64,000 nt of DNA from Latrodectus hesperus (GCA_037975125.1 CM075858.1:63927640-63991639), one strand, 5' to 3'. Shown: positions 9,721 to 22,424, counted from the first letter of the stretch. Numbers and translations: made by a program. The notes: generated by a model not told the origin, from the letters alone.

Positions 9721-12089
9721 ATGATAACAAAGGGATGGTCGTTGCCATCACCCAGGTCATCAGTTGGTAATCATACAAAAAAAACTGATAGATATCGATA
9801 CAGGCACAAAAATTATAAAAAATGGGTGCAAAATAATTTGCAATTTTCTCTCATTTTCAAGGCCATAATGTCTGCAAGGCATAATCTTTTGAATTGTCCA
9901 GTCTTAATAATATAGCTTTATTGTTTCTGCTTCGTTAATTTGCATAAAATAATTTCAATGTAAAACTTAAAGCATCAATTTAAATTGAGAAGAATAAAAA
10001 AAAATAGTACTTTAAATAAAACTATAAATGCCAAGGTGTTTGTTAAAGGAAAAATATATCTTGAGTATATTTTAAAATAACAATATATGCCATATCAAAT
10101 CGCTTTCTCCAATAGAAAACTTTAAATTTATAATGAAATTATGAAATTTAATTCTTACAATACACGTCAGTTCAAATTCACAAATATATATACTCTTAAA
10201 ATTCTCAAAATCAAATTCTAATAATAATTTTAAGTAATAAAGGCATAAATTACAAAACAATAAAACAAGTTTAACTTTAATGAGAAAGATATTGATAAAC
10301 AAAAAAATGAATATAAAGAATATTTATTTTATGACATTAATATATTGAAAATATTTTTTTTAATTTCACGCAAAATTGATGTAAATTTCTTTTAGAAAAC
10401 TATTGAATTCTAAAAATGAGAACTATAACGGTAAGATTTACAATGGGAAGTAGAAATAAATAATTTTACAGACATTTTAACGATAAATGTTATTGAACAA
10501 TAAGTGAGTTTCCACGCAGACAAAAAGCAAATAAAATTTCACAAATATTCTCCTTTAATAGTCTACACTTTTATCTTTTTATGAAAATATAAAATGGACA
10601 TAAGTCAAGCAAATACCAATTAAGTGTGTAATTTTAAAAGCAAAAACAAAAAAGAATAATAATAAATCAATTTGAAAAGTAAATGAAATAAACAAAATAA
10701 GAGCAAAAATATTAGCATATTCGACGTACCAATTCAACACGCAATACATACATATTTCACCCACGCCAGTTTCTAATAAAAAAATAATAATAAAACCGCA
10801 GCAATTAGCGATATTAACAGTTTAATATAAAGTATACACGACAGCTATTTCGCCGTATCGAATAGATAATAACCATGTTCAGCAAGATAAAATAGTTTAT
10901 ACCCCTTCAAGGAAGAAGAGATACTGCGCATGTCAGCGGAGAAATAATAATAAAAAAGAAATAAAACAGCTAGTTCGTTTAAGGCGTGAGAAACCACACA
11001 TAAGATCATGGCCCATTATCCAAAGGTTGAACTATAATCTAAAAACGACACGATAAGAAAATACTGTAATAAAATTAAGGTGGACACGGCCGGCAATGTG
11101 AATCAAGAAAAAAAGGGGGGCACTTAAATATCATACACGTCATGGTAGAGGCATTAGCAAGCAAACAGGTTCTGTCCCCCTCCCCTTAATAAAAAAAGTC
11201 TCAGCGAGCAGCAAGTGTCAAACCAATAATCCTTCTCAAGAGTGGAGCTATGCAATTCGTGACCGGTCCGTCATCAACAGGTGGAAAAGAGGGAGTGCCT
11301 AGGTTCTGATTACTCTCGAGATGCTTATAATTCTTTTTCCATTCTATTCTTTCTTCCAATTTCTTCGGGTTATCGCGTAGCAGCTGAAATGGTGGTTGGT
11401 TGAGGTTCTTTTTTTCGTTACCATCCGCAGGTCCCACCTTCTAGTCTTTCAGAAAGAATGTTGTTTTATTTCAACCATGCTTAGCAAGATCGTTCACCAA
11501 CTCGGTAATAAAGGCGGAATGGTTTCCTGGTGGCAAGCTTAATTGCTGTCTTTTTTTTTAACCGTAACTGGAAACCAAAACAAAATGGCAGGATCACTTG
11601 ACCTCTCCCGACAGAAACCAAATTCTTCAATTAGACCGGTTCTTCATAAAGAAAGCTGTAACACGACTACTAAGTTTAATAGTATTCAAAACTTCGCTTC
11701 TGACAATTAATCTTTCGCATCTCTAATTTCCTTTTTGTTGCTGAAGCTTAATGAATGGGCTTATATTTGAATAACGAGTAACAGAGCTTAATGAATTACA
11801 AATAGCACCTTTGACACATTCAGCAAGTACGCGCGTTTTTTTTCCCCCGTTATGCTGGTAAATATCTGTTGAGTTAAAACAATCATACAAGATTTAACAC
11901 ATTAACACGCAATATATACATACATTTTTATTAATTGTTTTCACATTTATCAAATACCAAGAATTTATGAACTAATATAAGCAATTATTAAACATTATGA
12001 CCTAAAATGATTGAACATTTGTACATAAAATTGATTTCGTGATAGCGACATCACATCAATTACATATTAGGCAATTATTTTTAAAATCC
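9721..12089. other. A+T-rich non-coding DNA with a mixed section
   Basis: The interval 9721-10800 is very A+T rich and featureless. The interval 10800-11700 is less biased (CGCCGTATCG, CATGTCAGCGGAG, GGACACGGCCGGC, GTGACCGGTCCG), and could contain regulatory sequence. A 78-codon minus ORF at 11201-11437 has no recognisable similarity and is probably chance. Confidence 0.45.
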
Positions 12090-12215
12090 TTAGTTTTGAC
12101 TATCACTTTACGGCAATTTTTTGTTCATTTAGAGATAATTCGACCAGAACTGATCATTTCAAATGGATGGCAAACCTTGAAAAACATCCAGGTCTAATAG
12201 CTGATCATTGTAATA
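12090..12215 (-). mobile_element. SINE group D, strongly eroded
   Basis: ATTCGACCAGAACTGATCAT and TTTCAAATGGATGGCAAACC match the body. The tRNA head is nearly unreadable. Confidence 0.45.
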
Positions 12216-12431
12216 AAATAGAATATCGAATAAAATATAATTGAAAAGAGACCATCGATGGCCCAACTGAATAGCACGACAGTAGCTATATATATAATTT
12301 AGCCGAACTGATATCTAATGTTCCAAATGTAAAAATATGTGATATTTTTGAAACTATAATAATTTTTAAGATTTTTCATGGTGCGGCTACATGCACATCA
12401 TAAATATTTGAGCACAAGCATGTTTTGCGTT

Positions 12432-12600
12432 TAGTTTTTTTGACTATCGGTCAACACACAATTTTTTTTTTCAACAAGGCAAAGCTCAAGTAAAAGCAAT
12501 GGCTATAAATTAAATTGCAAACCACAACACCCAACATAAGAATCGAACCAACGAACTATAAGAATGAAGGACAGAATTTGTACTTCATTCACTATAAATC
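12432..12600 (-). mobile_element. SINE group D
   Basis: TGACTATCGGTCAACACAC leads into a degraded body, then CATAAGAATCGAACCAACGA and AATGAAGGACAGAATTTG, the usual end of the head. Confidence 0.55.
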
Positions 12601-13904
12601 AAAATATATACTTGGTTGGCAAACATCAACTTCCTTATGAAATTTATTAAGACTTACAGGTCAAGTTAGCCCATTGAAAAATGCAATTTGTTGCTAAAAC
12701 ATAAAGGGAGGGAGTACTTTGGTTTGGAGCTTCGATAATCAGGTATTACTCCAAGTTAATACATCTGACAAAGCCGTTAAAGAACTTGTAAAGTAGAAGT
12801 GCGATTTTATAAAGAAAGGAGGAAAAAGAAAATTACCGTGTAAAATAATATATGTACACATATATAAACAGTAATTGCGGTGTGACAAAACTCTCTTCAT
12901 AATAATAAAAACCGGATTTATACATTTTATCAAGTTTACAATAATTGATTTTATGATACAGAAATAAGAAATTAAGAATTTGTGTGAGTGTAGATTAATC
13001 AGTTGAAATCAATTAAAATATAAAAACAATTTGCTTTTTTAAAAATTTGTAAATTATAAAAATAAAATCCTTAATCTTTTGGTGCGTCAAATTTCAGCCA
13101 AATTTTCAATAGAGAAGAATTGCTTGGAATGGAATAAAATTTATAACCGAAATCGGACCTCTGAAAAACTTAAAATGTTGCTTCATTTCAAAATTTTAAC
13201 TATGTTTGTCATGAATTTATACCGTAATTAATGGTGATTTGAGCTTACTGAAAAGTTGTTTTGGTCACAAAACATAAATGTGAAATTTTGGTCGTTTCAA
13301 GAACAAGGGCGTCAGTTATTCTTATTGTTATCTTTGCATAACCGCTGGAGGTAGAGAAAAATACAAACGGCATTATTCATCAGATTTCCCATTCGAATGT
13401 GATTTCGGTTTTTCCAATATGCCACCGATTGTAAATACATTGGAATGCAAAAGAAGTCCTGACATATAACCCAGTAACTTCGTATAATTAATAGGAATAT
13501 CAGTCAGGATTTTCCAAGCCTTTTCCGAATTCTTTTTAGATGATCTATAAGAGATCTCCATTTCACCGCACAAAACCACACTATTAACGAAGCTAAGTAA
13601 AAGTAAATATCGTTATTTTTTCAAATCACGATTTTTCCTCGAAAGTTAGGTACATTTACCCCTGAAAGCGAAAGCTTGTGGGCTTTGGTACACTAATAAT
13701 TTATAATTTTGTTTCGAATCCATTTCGAAAAATAATTATTGCGTTAACAGCTGAAGCGCATCAGTTTGAAAGAAAATTCAATTTAAAAAGACCCGATCTG
13801 GCATCACGTGCGAAATGCTATTCTATAAAAGCTCTTGAAAAGAGCGGTACGCTTCCAAACTCACGTACAACTTTTTATTTTTTCATTCCTCTTTTTCATT
13901 TCTT
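12601..13904. other. Mostly A+T-rich DNA; unassigned ORF at 13.37-13.61 kb
   Basis: There is no recognised gene. On the minus strand 13373-13611 is open for about 80 codons, with a plausible hydrophobic/helical composition (ILTDIPINYTKLLGYMSGLL). There is no recognised family and no convincing splice context. Chance ORFs of this length are common in the window. Confidence 0.4.
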
Positions 13905-14730
13905 AATCTAATTACCAATCTTGCATGCCAAATTGGAAATTCGTGAAGCGAGCTAGGGGCGAACTCTCAAACAAACAAGAATCACGAGGAACTTCTAAAA
14001 CCGCACACGGTCTTTCACGCCACGCATCCAAACAAACAAAAACAAAACCTGCGCAAAGGAGAAGAGAAGGGAAAAGTGGCAATCCACCCTTACCGCAATT
14101 AGCGATGATTTGAAAAGCAAAGCAAAGAAAAGGAAGGATGAAAGAAGAAAAAGAAAAAAAAGAAAGAGGAAAACTTCTCATACGGATCACCTTACTCGCA
14201 CGCTAATGACAGTGATTTGAAAATACAAAGCTCGGTAGGGAAGATGGAGCAGGGCAGGGAAAATTAGGCGAAAGCGAAAATAACATCCATCGTTTTCGTG
14301 CGGCAGTCGCGCCAAAAGTACGCCCATTGTTTAGGGCGCGGAGGGGGGAAAAAGAGGGAAAAATAAAGAAAAATTGGGGGAATTCAGCCTGTCACGAAAC
14401 TCGGGCTATTAAGCAAGCAGAAAGGAGGGGGAGAAGTAAAATAAAATAAGAGGGGATGGCAGATACACTGAAAGAGATAAAGGTTGTTTGCACGTTTCAT
14501 TTGGTAATAAAAAAATTCCCGAAGTGACGGCCAACAACCTTTTAACAAACGAAAAATCGTGGCTCCTACTTAGTGGCCTGGTCGGTAGATCACGTTTGGA
14601 CGACACCGACGGATATGTGGTCACGCAACTAGAAGAGACATGGGTTTCAAACGTCCTAAGGGTTGTAGGGTCACCTGGTGATTGTGGTGCTGCTATCTGC
14701 ATGGCGATAAAAGCGGCGGAAAGGTAATAA
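13905..14730. promoter_or_regulatory. G+C-rich island next to a tandem array
   Basis: This is one of the strongest compositional islands: CGCGCCAAAAGTACGCCC, TTGTTTAGGGCGCGGAGG, GAGCGAGCTAGGGGCG-like stretches and several purine-rich tracts (14120-14180, 14340-14460). ORFs up to 97 codons lie on both strands over the same bases, which argues against coding. It stops abruptly at about 14730, where the 380-bp array begins. Confidence 0.35.
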
Positions 14731-14732
14731 AA

Positions 14733-16060
14733 TTATTTCATACCGTGAGCCTAAACCCATCGAGTGCCGTGCTCAAAGCTATTTACTTTTCCCTATTTGT
14801 CAACAATAAATATTCTATTCGTAATTTTAAGAGTTTTTACCATCAGGTTCATGTTTTCGGAAATAGCAATAACTTATTTTTGCTAACGTTCATTACCATG
14901 ACATTTCGCAACAAATTGTTTTGATACAGTATGTTAACAATAGGGGGAGAATAATCAACGGTAATTATTCTATTATTTGAAAAGGAATTTTGTTATTATT
15001 CACAAATGAAATCTCAAATTTATTCATTATATTAAAATAAAAATTTAAAAGAAAATTCTATACTACTCGATATAGCGTATAATTTTAAATAATCAAATTA
15101 GTGATCAGCAATGAAATATATTTCATACCACAGGTATAAGTTCCTCTGTTGCGTGTTCAAAACTATTTACTTCTCCTATTTGCCAACAATATTCCATTCA
15201 TAATGTGAGTGTTTTACCATTAGGTATTTGTCTTCAGAAATAGCAATAATTTATTTCTGCTGACATTCATTACCATGACATGTTGCAACAAATAATTTGG
15301 ATATATGCCCAATGCAAATGAAAAAAAATTAATATATTTGCTGTAATTATTCTGCGATTACAAAAAATTTCATAATTATTCATTAATGAAATTCAAATTT
15401 ATTCATTATAATATAAAAAATTACTTAAAAATATTTTTTCTATATTATTCTAAATTATATATAATTAAAAAAAAAGTCATTGATCAGCAATCAAATTTAT
15501 TTCTCATCTCGAATATGAGTTCTTCAACTGCGGGTTGATATCTTTAATTTTTCATATTTGTCAAAAATATCCCTTTCGTAATTTTAGAGGGTTTTACCAT
15601 TAAGTACTTGTTCTAGAAATAGCAATCATTAACTTTTGTTGATGTTTATTACTATGGCATTTTGTAACAGATATTTCGGAAACATTGTGCCTGATGCAAA
15701 TTTGAAGAAATAAATAATTTGCAATAATTATTCTACTGTTGTAAAAAAATTTATTATTTTTAAAATTTTTCAAATTTATTCATTAAAACGTAATAAAACA
15801 TCAAGTAAAATATTTCCATACATTCGAAAATAACATATAATTTTTTTAAAAAAAATCAAGTTAGAAATTAGAAATCAAAACTATATCAATTGCGTGTTAA
15901 TTTTTTATTTAACAATAAGTATTCCGTTCGTAATTCTAAAGAGTTTTAACATCAGGCATTTGCTTCAAGAAAAATAGCAGTAATTTACTATTCATTAAAT
16001 GTTTTGAATTAATTGATAAAAATGTAACAAAAAAATCAAAAATAATTCTCGATTCTTATC
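14733..16060. repeat. Degenerate ~380-bp tandem repeat, about 3.4 copies
   Basis: Units begin near 14733, 15118, 15496 and about 15877. Shared landmarks recur in order: TTATTTCATACC, a TTCAAAACTATTTACTT segment, TTTGTCAACAATA, a TTTTACCAT(C/T)AGG segment, GAAATAGCAATAA, TCATTACCATGACAT, CAAATTTATTCATTA, and GTGATCAGCAATGAAAT at the unit end. The first two units are most alike and similarity falls towards the right; the last unit is cut at about 16060. No ORF runs through the units. Confidence 0.85.
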
Positions 16061-16324
16061 ACAAATAGCTTATTTTTAAAAAATCAAGTAAAAAAGTCAA
16101 GTATTTCGTAAACAAAATGTTAAATTATCATGCAGAGCTAAGAGAAATCCTTTCACAATAATATAAAATTTATGAAAATAAAATAAATAAAACGACAGTT
16201 AATAATAGAAGCAGGTAACAAATTTATACGTCACTCACTGCCTGTAATTCACGCATATTCTCTGCAATAAACAGTTAACATAGATGGCACGAATTTGATT
16301 TTCCAATAAGAGAAGTTAGATTTT

Positions 16325-16492
16325 ATTTATAGCTCAACAAAATTTTTTATATACGAGTACTGACTGGAACCTACAATTAAAAGCTGGATTTCGAACATTA
16401 TAATAGTTTTCCAAAACCTATATGGGAATCGAGCTCACGAACTTTTAAGTTAAAGACCAGTAAGCAAACCGTTCATTTTGCCAACAAGGGGA
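16325..16492 (-). mobile_element. SINE group D
   Basis: GACTGGAACCTACAATTAAA, GCTGGATTTCGAACATTATA and ATATGGGAATCGAGCTCACG follow in the standard order, with GTTAAAGACCAGTAAGCAAA for the anticodon-side of the head. Confidence 0.65.
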
Positions 16493-17079
16493 ATCTAAAT
16501 GAAAATTGGTAGAAAATATTTATATGCATAATTTTATTCAATTATATTACTTTACTATTCAATATAGTAATATTACCAATGCACACACAATGATTTTTTC
16601 TGTTAAAATTTTGTATTGAACCGATATTAGAAATATGAATTTTTTGAGAGAGAATTATTTCTTAAAAATAAATACAAAACTTTGAGGTGTTTTTTTTAAT
16701 AATTTTTATTTATTTAAAACAGAAATACCAAATAGTCTAAAATTTGAAAGCAAAATATTTTAGCAAGTATTATTAATCATTATAGTAAAGTTTAATTTTA
16801 ACAGAAGGGACATAATTTGTTATAAGTATTGATTTTTTTCTTTCTTTCTTTCTTACATCATTATCCTTTATAAACAAACAAGGAAGATTTTTTTTCTTTT
16901 TACACAATTTCGAATCTTGTAGGAAAAACAGCTCTATTTTTCATATAAATAATTCAGCTCCCAGCTGGGCGGAGAAGTTAAAATAAATTTTGTTTTTATT
17001 TATTTTATTTAGGTCCTATCAGTTTAAGCTTTTTTTAAATATTTTTAGAGCTTAGGTTTACACCACATTAAATGGAAAA
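16493..17079. other. A+T-rich DNA with a TTTC run
   Basis: There is no gene. A short (TTTC)n microsatellite sits at 16838-16854. Confidence 0.5.
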
Positions 17080-17780
17080 GAGTCAATAATAATAGTGCAT
17101 AAATACTGCTAAAAATATTTTACTAAGGCCATGAAACAGCGCGATTCTTGGACGATGTTTATGACAAGATCCCAAACCACCGAAATGTGTTTCCAAAGCT
17201 CTGAAACGTATCAAATTCAACTGGAAGCCGAAATGATCGAAAACTCGCCAAGACCATGGCGCAACGACTCTCACCAACAGCGAACGTGATGCCTTTTGGA
17301 AGCCGAAGTGGGTGAAAGGATCATGATGGAGAACATCCTTGGGGAAATGCTACAAAGTGGAAATGGGTGGATGGGGCCAACTTTTCTTCAGGATTCAAAG
17401 CAGTTGGCGGCATGGCAGTTAATTAGACCCATCGGAAACGAAGCTGGATATCGATTGAGGGGTAGCGAGAGCAGGAAGCAGCATGCAAATGAGGCGAGGA
17501 AATCTTCTGATTATTCGCCTTTTCAATTACCCCCTGGCGATAAAGGGAGAGAGTTGAGTAATAAGTTAAAGGCCTCCAAGTGGTGGCAACAGAGAAGCGG
17601 GCCAGATTTCCCAATAAAACGAGTAGTACCATCCGTGCGACACGCCGATCTGCGAAGTTGGACACTTGGAAAGCACAGACAAATCCTTGCATCTCGAGTA
17701 CGATACGATAACTGTCTTTTGGCTACCCTAATTCAAACAAAATTGCATGGTGCTAATGCTTTAGACTCATAATTGCATCG
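17080..17780. promoter_or_regulatory. G+C-rich island with octamer and homeodomain-type motifs
   Basis: The island has a 158-codon plus-strand ORF (17296-17772), but 89 codons are also open on the opposite strand and no domain is recognised. Motifs visible are an octamer ATGCAAATGA (about 17483), CAGTTAATTAGAC (homeodomain-type TAATTA, about 17417) and ATATCGAT. I favour a conserved non-coding element over an exon, but coding cannot be excluded. Confidence 0.35.
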
Positions 17781-19044
17781 TACATAGGAAACACGAGTTT
17801 AATTTCTTGGCTTGCTCTTTATAGAATGATTTTGTCTTAAAATATGCTTTCCCGAAAGCAAGGTTGTAAGTTCGAATAGAGCAATGTAGATAGCTATTCG
17901 GTAAGTCTCGAATGCATCATAAGATATATCCAATGAAAATACTTTAATATTTTTATATTTATGACGAAATAGATATGTAAAGTAATAACAACTATTTTAC
18001 AAATTCCTATATTTAATTAATGAAAAAAACTATAAATTGTCTCTGTGTTCATGTTTGCACACGAGGGCTAAATCGACCACATCTGCAGCGACATACACAA
18101 TCAATTATTCTTGAATTATACATATTTCTTTACCCTAAACTCTTTCACAAAAATATGTTGAAAATAATGCTTAATTAAGCCAACATGTCAACTGTAAATA
18201 GTTTCCAGCCGACTAAAAAAGATTTATCTTTAAAAATTCATTAATTTTTTTTCATCAAGTAATTTGAAATTGACATGACCATTAATATTAAAAGCAGAAA
18301 AATAATCATTGGAAATTTTTAGGGCAACCATATATGTAATTATATTTCTGAGTTGATTTCAAATACTAACGATTTTAAATAAGTTCATTTGGAAATGTAG
18401 AGAAAGAATAGGAAATTATATTTTTCCTCCTAAAATCTGAACAAGTTTGAATTGCCCTGTGTGGTGATGAAAAGTGCAATCCAATTTGAATTTTTTATGA
18501 GTTCTTTTTTTTCTTTAAAAATTTTAATGGCCAAGTAATTTATTCTTAAGAGTTTCTTCTTGATTTGCATTTTAGGATAATTTTGATCTAAATGTCTTTC
18601 TCTCCCCCCTTTTTCCATCTAGATAGCATTCTCGATAGATTTATTTATAAGAAATTGATCATTTTTATTTAATTAAAATACTTAATTTTATTCTAGAGGG
18701 ACAGAGGTAAAATACTTGCTATGATAGTAGTAAAATTCAACAGTCATACTGTCATCACAATATTAATAATATATAATTACTTAAACCTTTCTTAAATAAT
18801 ATACAGTAAAACGCAACTAATAATAAAGTTAAAAACTATAAACTTTTATTACTAAATAAGCAGAACTAATAATTTGTTTTGAAAAATATTTGTAATCAAA
18901 TTTTCAATCGCAAAATACACAGAACAACAAACGCGAATTCACTTAAAATTAGAAGACTGAATGATTTAATAATTTTTTCTAGCACGAAAGAAAATTTACT
19001 TAACATACTGAACATGAAGTGCAGAAAAATATCGAATATAAATT
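17781..19044. other. A+T-rich non-coding DNA
   Basis: About 17840-17910 looks like a worn tRNA-type head (CCGAAAGCAAGGTTGTAAGT, TTCGAATAG). The remainder shows nothing supportable. Confidence 0.5.
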
Positions 19045-19222
19045 TTGCATTGGTTTGGTTTATTTATCCCCATAATTGGCACAAAAGGATCAAGCAAATT
19101 AAGTCTTAATATTTAAAAATGGATTTTGAACCGTTACAAATATCCACAGCCGTGAAGGTAATCGAACTCACGAACCGATGAACTAAGCGTCAATATTCAA
19201 ACTATTCCTCTTCTAGCTCGGA
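19045..19222 (-). mobile_element. SINE group D
   Basis: ATGGATTTTGAACCGTTACA, AATATCCACAGCCGTGAAGG and TAATCGAACTCACGAACCG identify it. The right end keeps TCTAGCTCGG. Confidence 0.7.
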
Positions 19223-19507
19223 TTTTAGTAAAATGAAAATTGAGATTCATCAAAACATCTGACAGTCAACTAAGCTAATACTGTAAACTATCTACCAAAT
19301 AATAATTCGGGAATAAAATTTATATTTTATTAGAATAAATTTACATTTATCACCAGATTATATTCATGAATTAAAATTATAGTGATAATCCCAAGACTGC
19401 TGCCGAAAAAATGTTTGGTGATCTTTAACCATAATTATGTACCTGTAGTAACACAAAGAATTTAAAATTAAGTTTATAAAGTTACGAAACTTGAAAAGTT
19501 TTCATTG

Positions 19508-19662
19508 TGTTTAATTGCCCTACATTCACTTAGCACACAAAAGTACATTGGATCGGGCGTACATTTAAAAATAGATTCCGAAACCCTAGAAACATCTGCA
19601 CCAAAGAGGGGAATCAAACCCAACAACTGTTAAACTGAGAATTAACCAATCAGCAGCCAAAT
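19508..19662 (-). mobile_element. SINE group D
   Basis: AATAGATTCCGAAACCCTAG and AGGGGAATCAAACCCAACAA are followed by GAGAATTAACCAATCAGCAG. The interval to the previous copy (19223-19507) shows nothing else. Confidence 0.65.
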
Positions 19663-19859
19663 CGGTACAAACTACCTGGAAAACTATGACTGTACAGAAA
19701 CGTTGCACCTTCGAAAGGTAAAAGTAGCCTCTTTACTAATCACGAAAACCAAGAAAAAACATTCTATTTCATAAAGAAAACTGCTTGTCAAAGGTTTTGA
19801 AACTTATAATGAACTAAGAATGCATATCATTCGAGAAAGAAATGTGACAAGATAAATCC

Positions 19860-20365
19860 AAGTCCAGCATACCAGTTCGTACGTACTGGTACATGCCAAT
19901 ACAAGTCAAATAAAGATACGATAATTGAGGGAACAGCGAGTAAAATAAAAAGCCAGGAAAACCAAACATTCCATCACACAATACAAATTTGACCTGTCTA
20001 ACGAGCCTGTCACATATCTTGTGTACTGTGTAAAGAAGATTAAACTTCCTATTGACATTTGCGCATTTCCCTCTTTCAACTTCTGCTGAGAGATAACGAG
20101 TATCTGAAAACGTCAGCTACTTTCTCAGCCTCATCCGATTCTACAACAAGACCGGGATGCCGCTGTTTCCTTTTTCCCGGAAAACGAACTGAAGTCTATA
20201 GCGATTTCTATTACAGATGCATTTCTTTTTGTTTCAATGATTGTTGCCGTTAAAAATATGGGAAGTGAATTGCAAACGATTATTTCATTCAAACGATTTG
20301 AGTGGATACTAAACAACACAAAAGTGTTGGCAATTGTTTTACGGATAGGTACTGGTCTCGTTCTA
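19860..20365. other. Compositionally mixed segment with a small palindrome
   Basis: ACCAGTTCGTACGTACTGGT (about 19871-19890) is an imperfect palindrome around CGTACG. About 20050-20230 is G+C richer. A 113-codon minus ORF runs into the adjacent SINE and is not credible as a gene. Confidence 0.4.
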
Positions 20366-20367
20366 AA

Positions 20368-20514
20368 ATGTAATTTTGGCAAACGAGGGTTATAATTAAA
20401 AAGGGAATTACGATTTAAAATGTGCTCCAAACTACTGCGCCTGATGAGATGTGAATCAAATTTATGAGCCACTGAATTACAGGGTGGAGTGCTAACTTTT
20501 CAGCTGTCAGCTCA
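20368..20514 (-). mobile_element. SINE group D, eroded
   Basis: GGCAAACGAGGGTTATAATT, TACGATTTAAAATGTGCTCC and GTGGAGTGCTAACTTTTCAG mark the body and head. The B box is mutated (TGTGAATCAAAT). Confidence 0.55.
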
Positions 20515-20719
20515 TTTTTTTAACAGTTGGGAAAAAAAAATTGTTCCTGTAATTACTTTCGACATAACAGAACATTTTTATTTGAGTAAATTACAATGTG
20601 GTGCAATCGATCTGATTGAATAGGAATTATTCTTCGTATAAAATTTAAAATAACAAGTTTAAATATTTATTTAAAATGCTTACACTACACTTTTAAATAG
20701 AATATTTAAAATTTTGATT

Positions 20720-20761
20720 GGTTTTGATACTTCGTAGAGACTGGTTTTGATACTTCGTAGA
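20720..20761. repeat. 23-bp tandem duplication
   Basis: GGTTTTGATACTTCGTAGA is perfectly repeated with a 23-bp period (20720-20738 and 20743-20761). This looks like a recent slippage event. Confidence 0.9.
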
Positions 20762-20811
20762 CTGTATTAATACAACTGTGAGGCACTTGAATATCCATTG
20801 TGTATTGCACT

Positions 20812-21010
20812 TCCATGGTGATTTTATAGATAGTGGCAATAATTAATGTGTCACAAAAGAAAGGCAACCTAGAAAACTCTCAAGCACTCACACCAATTGA
20901 TATATACGCCTAAAAACAGAAATCCGACGCCCATCTCCTGTTGTTCAACAGTGCTTGGGATAAAACCTACCACTCAATTATCTGCATCGGTCTGACCACT
21001 AGACTGTAAT
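20812..21010 (-). mobile_element. SINE group F
   Basis: The minus-strand body shows AAAGGCAACCTAGAAAACTC, CTGTTGTTCAACAGTGCTTG, and the head TCGGTCTGACCACTAGACTG (A-box side). Confidence 0.6.
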
Positions 21011-21109
21011 GAGAGATGGCTTGTTAAAGAAGGTAAACTATTAAAATTAATATAAATAAAAGATAAGGGTGCATTCAAAGGGGTGTTCACGGGTAATAAT
21101 GCAACACTG

Positions 21110-21270
21110 TATCAAGTAGAAATAGTGGTGAGTTTCACCATTCCCCAATTCCGGAGCAAGATGTGACTGCTGACGGGTATAAGTTGTTTCTGATTGCGTT
21201 TTGGGGTTGCCTTCCTGATATGTTATCCCACACATGCTCCAATAATATATTGTGATTTTCTAAGCATGAC
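21110..21270 (-). pseudogene. Tc1/mariner transposase relic (C-terminal part)
   Basis: On the minus strand a frame reads NILLEHVWD (Glu-His-Val-Trp-Asp encoded at 21225-21239), followed by NISGRQPQNAIRNN. The EHVWD block followed by a G-R-(Q/R) stretch is the hallmark at the last catalytic acidic region of Tc1-like transposases (DD34D/E family). The rest is frame-disrupted and no terminal inverted repeats were found, so this is a dead fragment. The identification rests on one motif. Confidence 0.5.
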
Positions 21271-22130
21271 GCGACCATGCACGAAATCAACTTCGCTGCG
21301 ACACCATTAGGAAAATAATGTGCGTAAATATGAACACACCACGCGATCAGCTTACTTTACTTCTTTCAAACGAAAAACATTGACTCAAGGGAGCTTCCGA
21401 AAAGAAATGCGCCCAACGGAAAACCGAAACAACTGTGGGAAAACACCACATCCAAGCAGCGAACACCAGAATCTCAACCAAAACCAGAAAGGGCGTCACA
21501 TGAGCAACGATTCAAGACATCAATTGCAAAGACGTATTTCAACGAACTCCTCTCTCGTCTTTATCAGCCGGCAGTGGAAAATCTCCGAGACAAATTGAAA
21601 ACGACAGCTCCAGGGGGTTTTCGTTACGTGTTTACTATAGTCCAATGCGCGCGTCTTAACACACACACACACATACTCAAAGGAGAGGCAACACGCTTGA
21701 TGAAACCCGTGAGATACATTGTTGTAGAGATTCTTCAATCCATCCCTATGAAGAAGCTTGTTGACTAATAGATCCGACAGACGGATCATTAAGCAACTAG
21801 GTTAAGGACTGGCCAAAAAGTGAAAAGCTGACTCTTCTTGGTTAAAAAAAATCAGCCAAGTAGAAAGTTTTCTTAAAGATCCTCTCGAGAGGACGGTGAC
21901 TGACTACGTTTTTTGACTGCTGCGGCATCGAGATGCTTTATGGTGCGTTGAGAGTGGAAGCGTTTATTGCTGATTCTATTATGTCGGCGGTTTGTTGTCT
22001 TATCTCTTCGTCATCCTTCTTGAAGTGCCACTTTTTTTCACACAAAGAGAAGTCAAAAGCAGCTCCGACACGTCCGGTGGCTTTTGTCTTCTTCCATTTG
22101 TTTTATATTAAAGACGAATGAATGAAGGGA
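21245..22130. promoter_or_regulatory. G+C-rich island, candidate regulatory element
   Basis: This is a long near-balanced segment with CATGACGCGACCATGCACG, CACCACGCGATCAGC, GTCGGCGGTTTG and CGACACGTCCGGTGG. Several 60-92-codon ORFs overlap on both strands without recognisable domains. A short (AC)7 run sits at about 21660. The function is inferred from composition alone. Confidence 0.3.
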
Positions 22131-22227
22131 AAATAATGGACACAAAACAACAATGCTACGTCATCATCCGGTCCGTAGAGGGAAAAGTTTTCGTATTTGT
22201 TTTTTTTACAGATTTGTTTTGAATTGA

Positions 22228-22402
22228 CTAATCGCTCTACAATTATTCTTTGCGCAGGAAAGATAATTCGGGCGGGACCAACCATTTAAAATGAATTCTG
22301 AATCACCACCAAATATTCTTGACCAAGATTCAATTCAAAGCGACGAGGTCAAAACTGAAAGCTGTCGGTACTAAAGGAAAAAATATTCATCTACTAGCTC
22401 GG
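22228..22402 (-). mobile_element. SINE group D
   Basis: TTCTTTGCGCAGGAAAGATA, GGGACCAACCATTTAAAATG and AATTCTGAATCACCACCAAA match the body. The head is degraded to AAGATTCAATTCAAAGCGAC and ends in CTAGCTCGG. Confidence 0.6.
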
Positions 22403-22424
22403 ATTGAATAATGGTAAAATTTGT

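Noticed and set aside
13373..13611. Minus-strand ORF as part of a membrane receptor
   Set aside because: Composition is suggestive, but no conserved motif or neighbouring exon was found; chance ORFs of this size are frequent here.
17296..17772. 158-codon plus-strand ORF as a gene
   Set aside because: It lies in a G+C-rich island where long open frames arise easily, the opposite strand is also open, and no domain, splice context or coding signature was recognisable.
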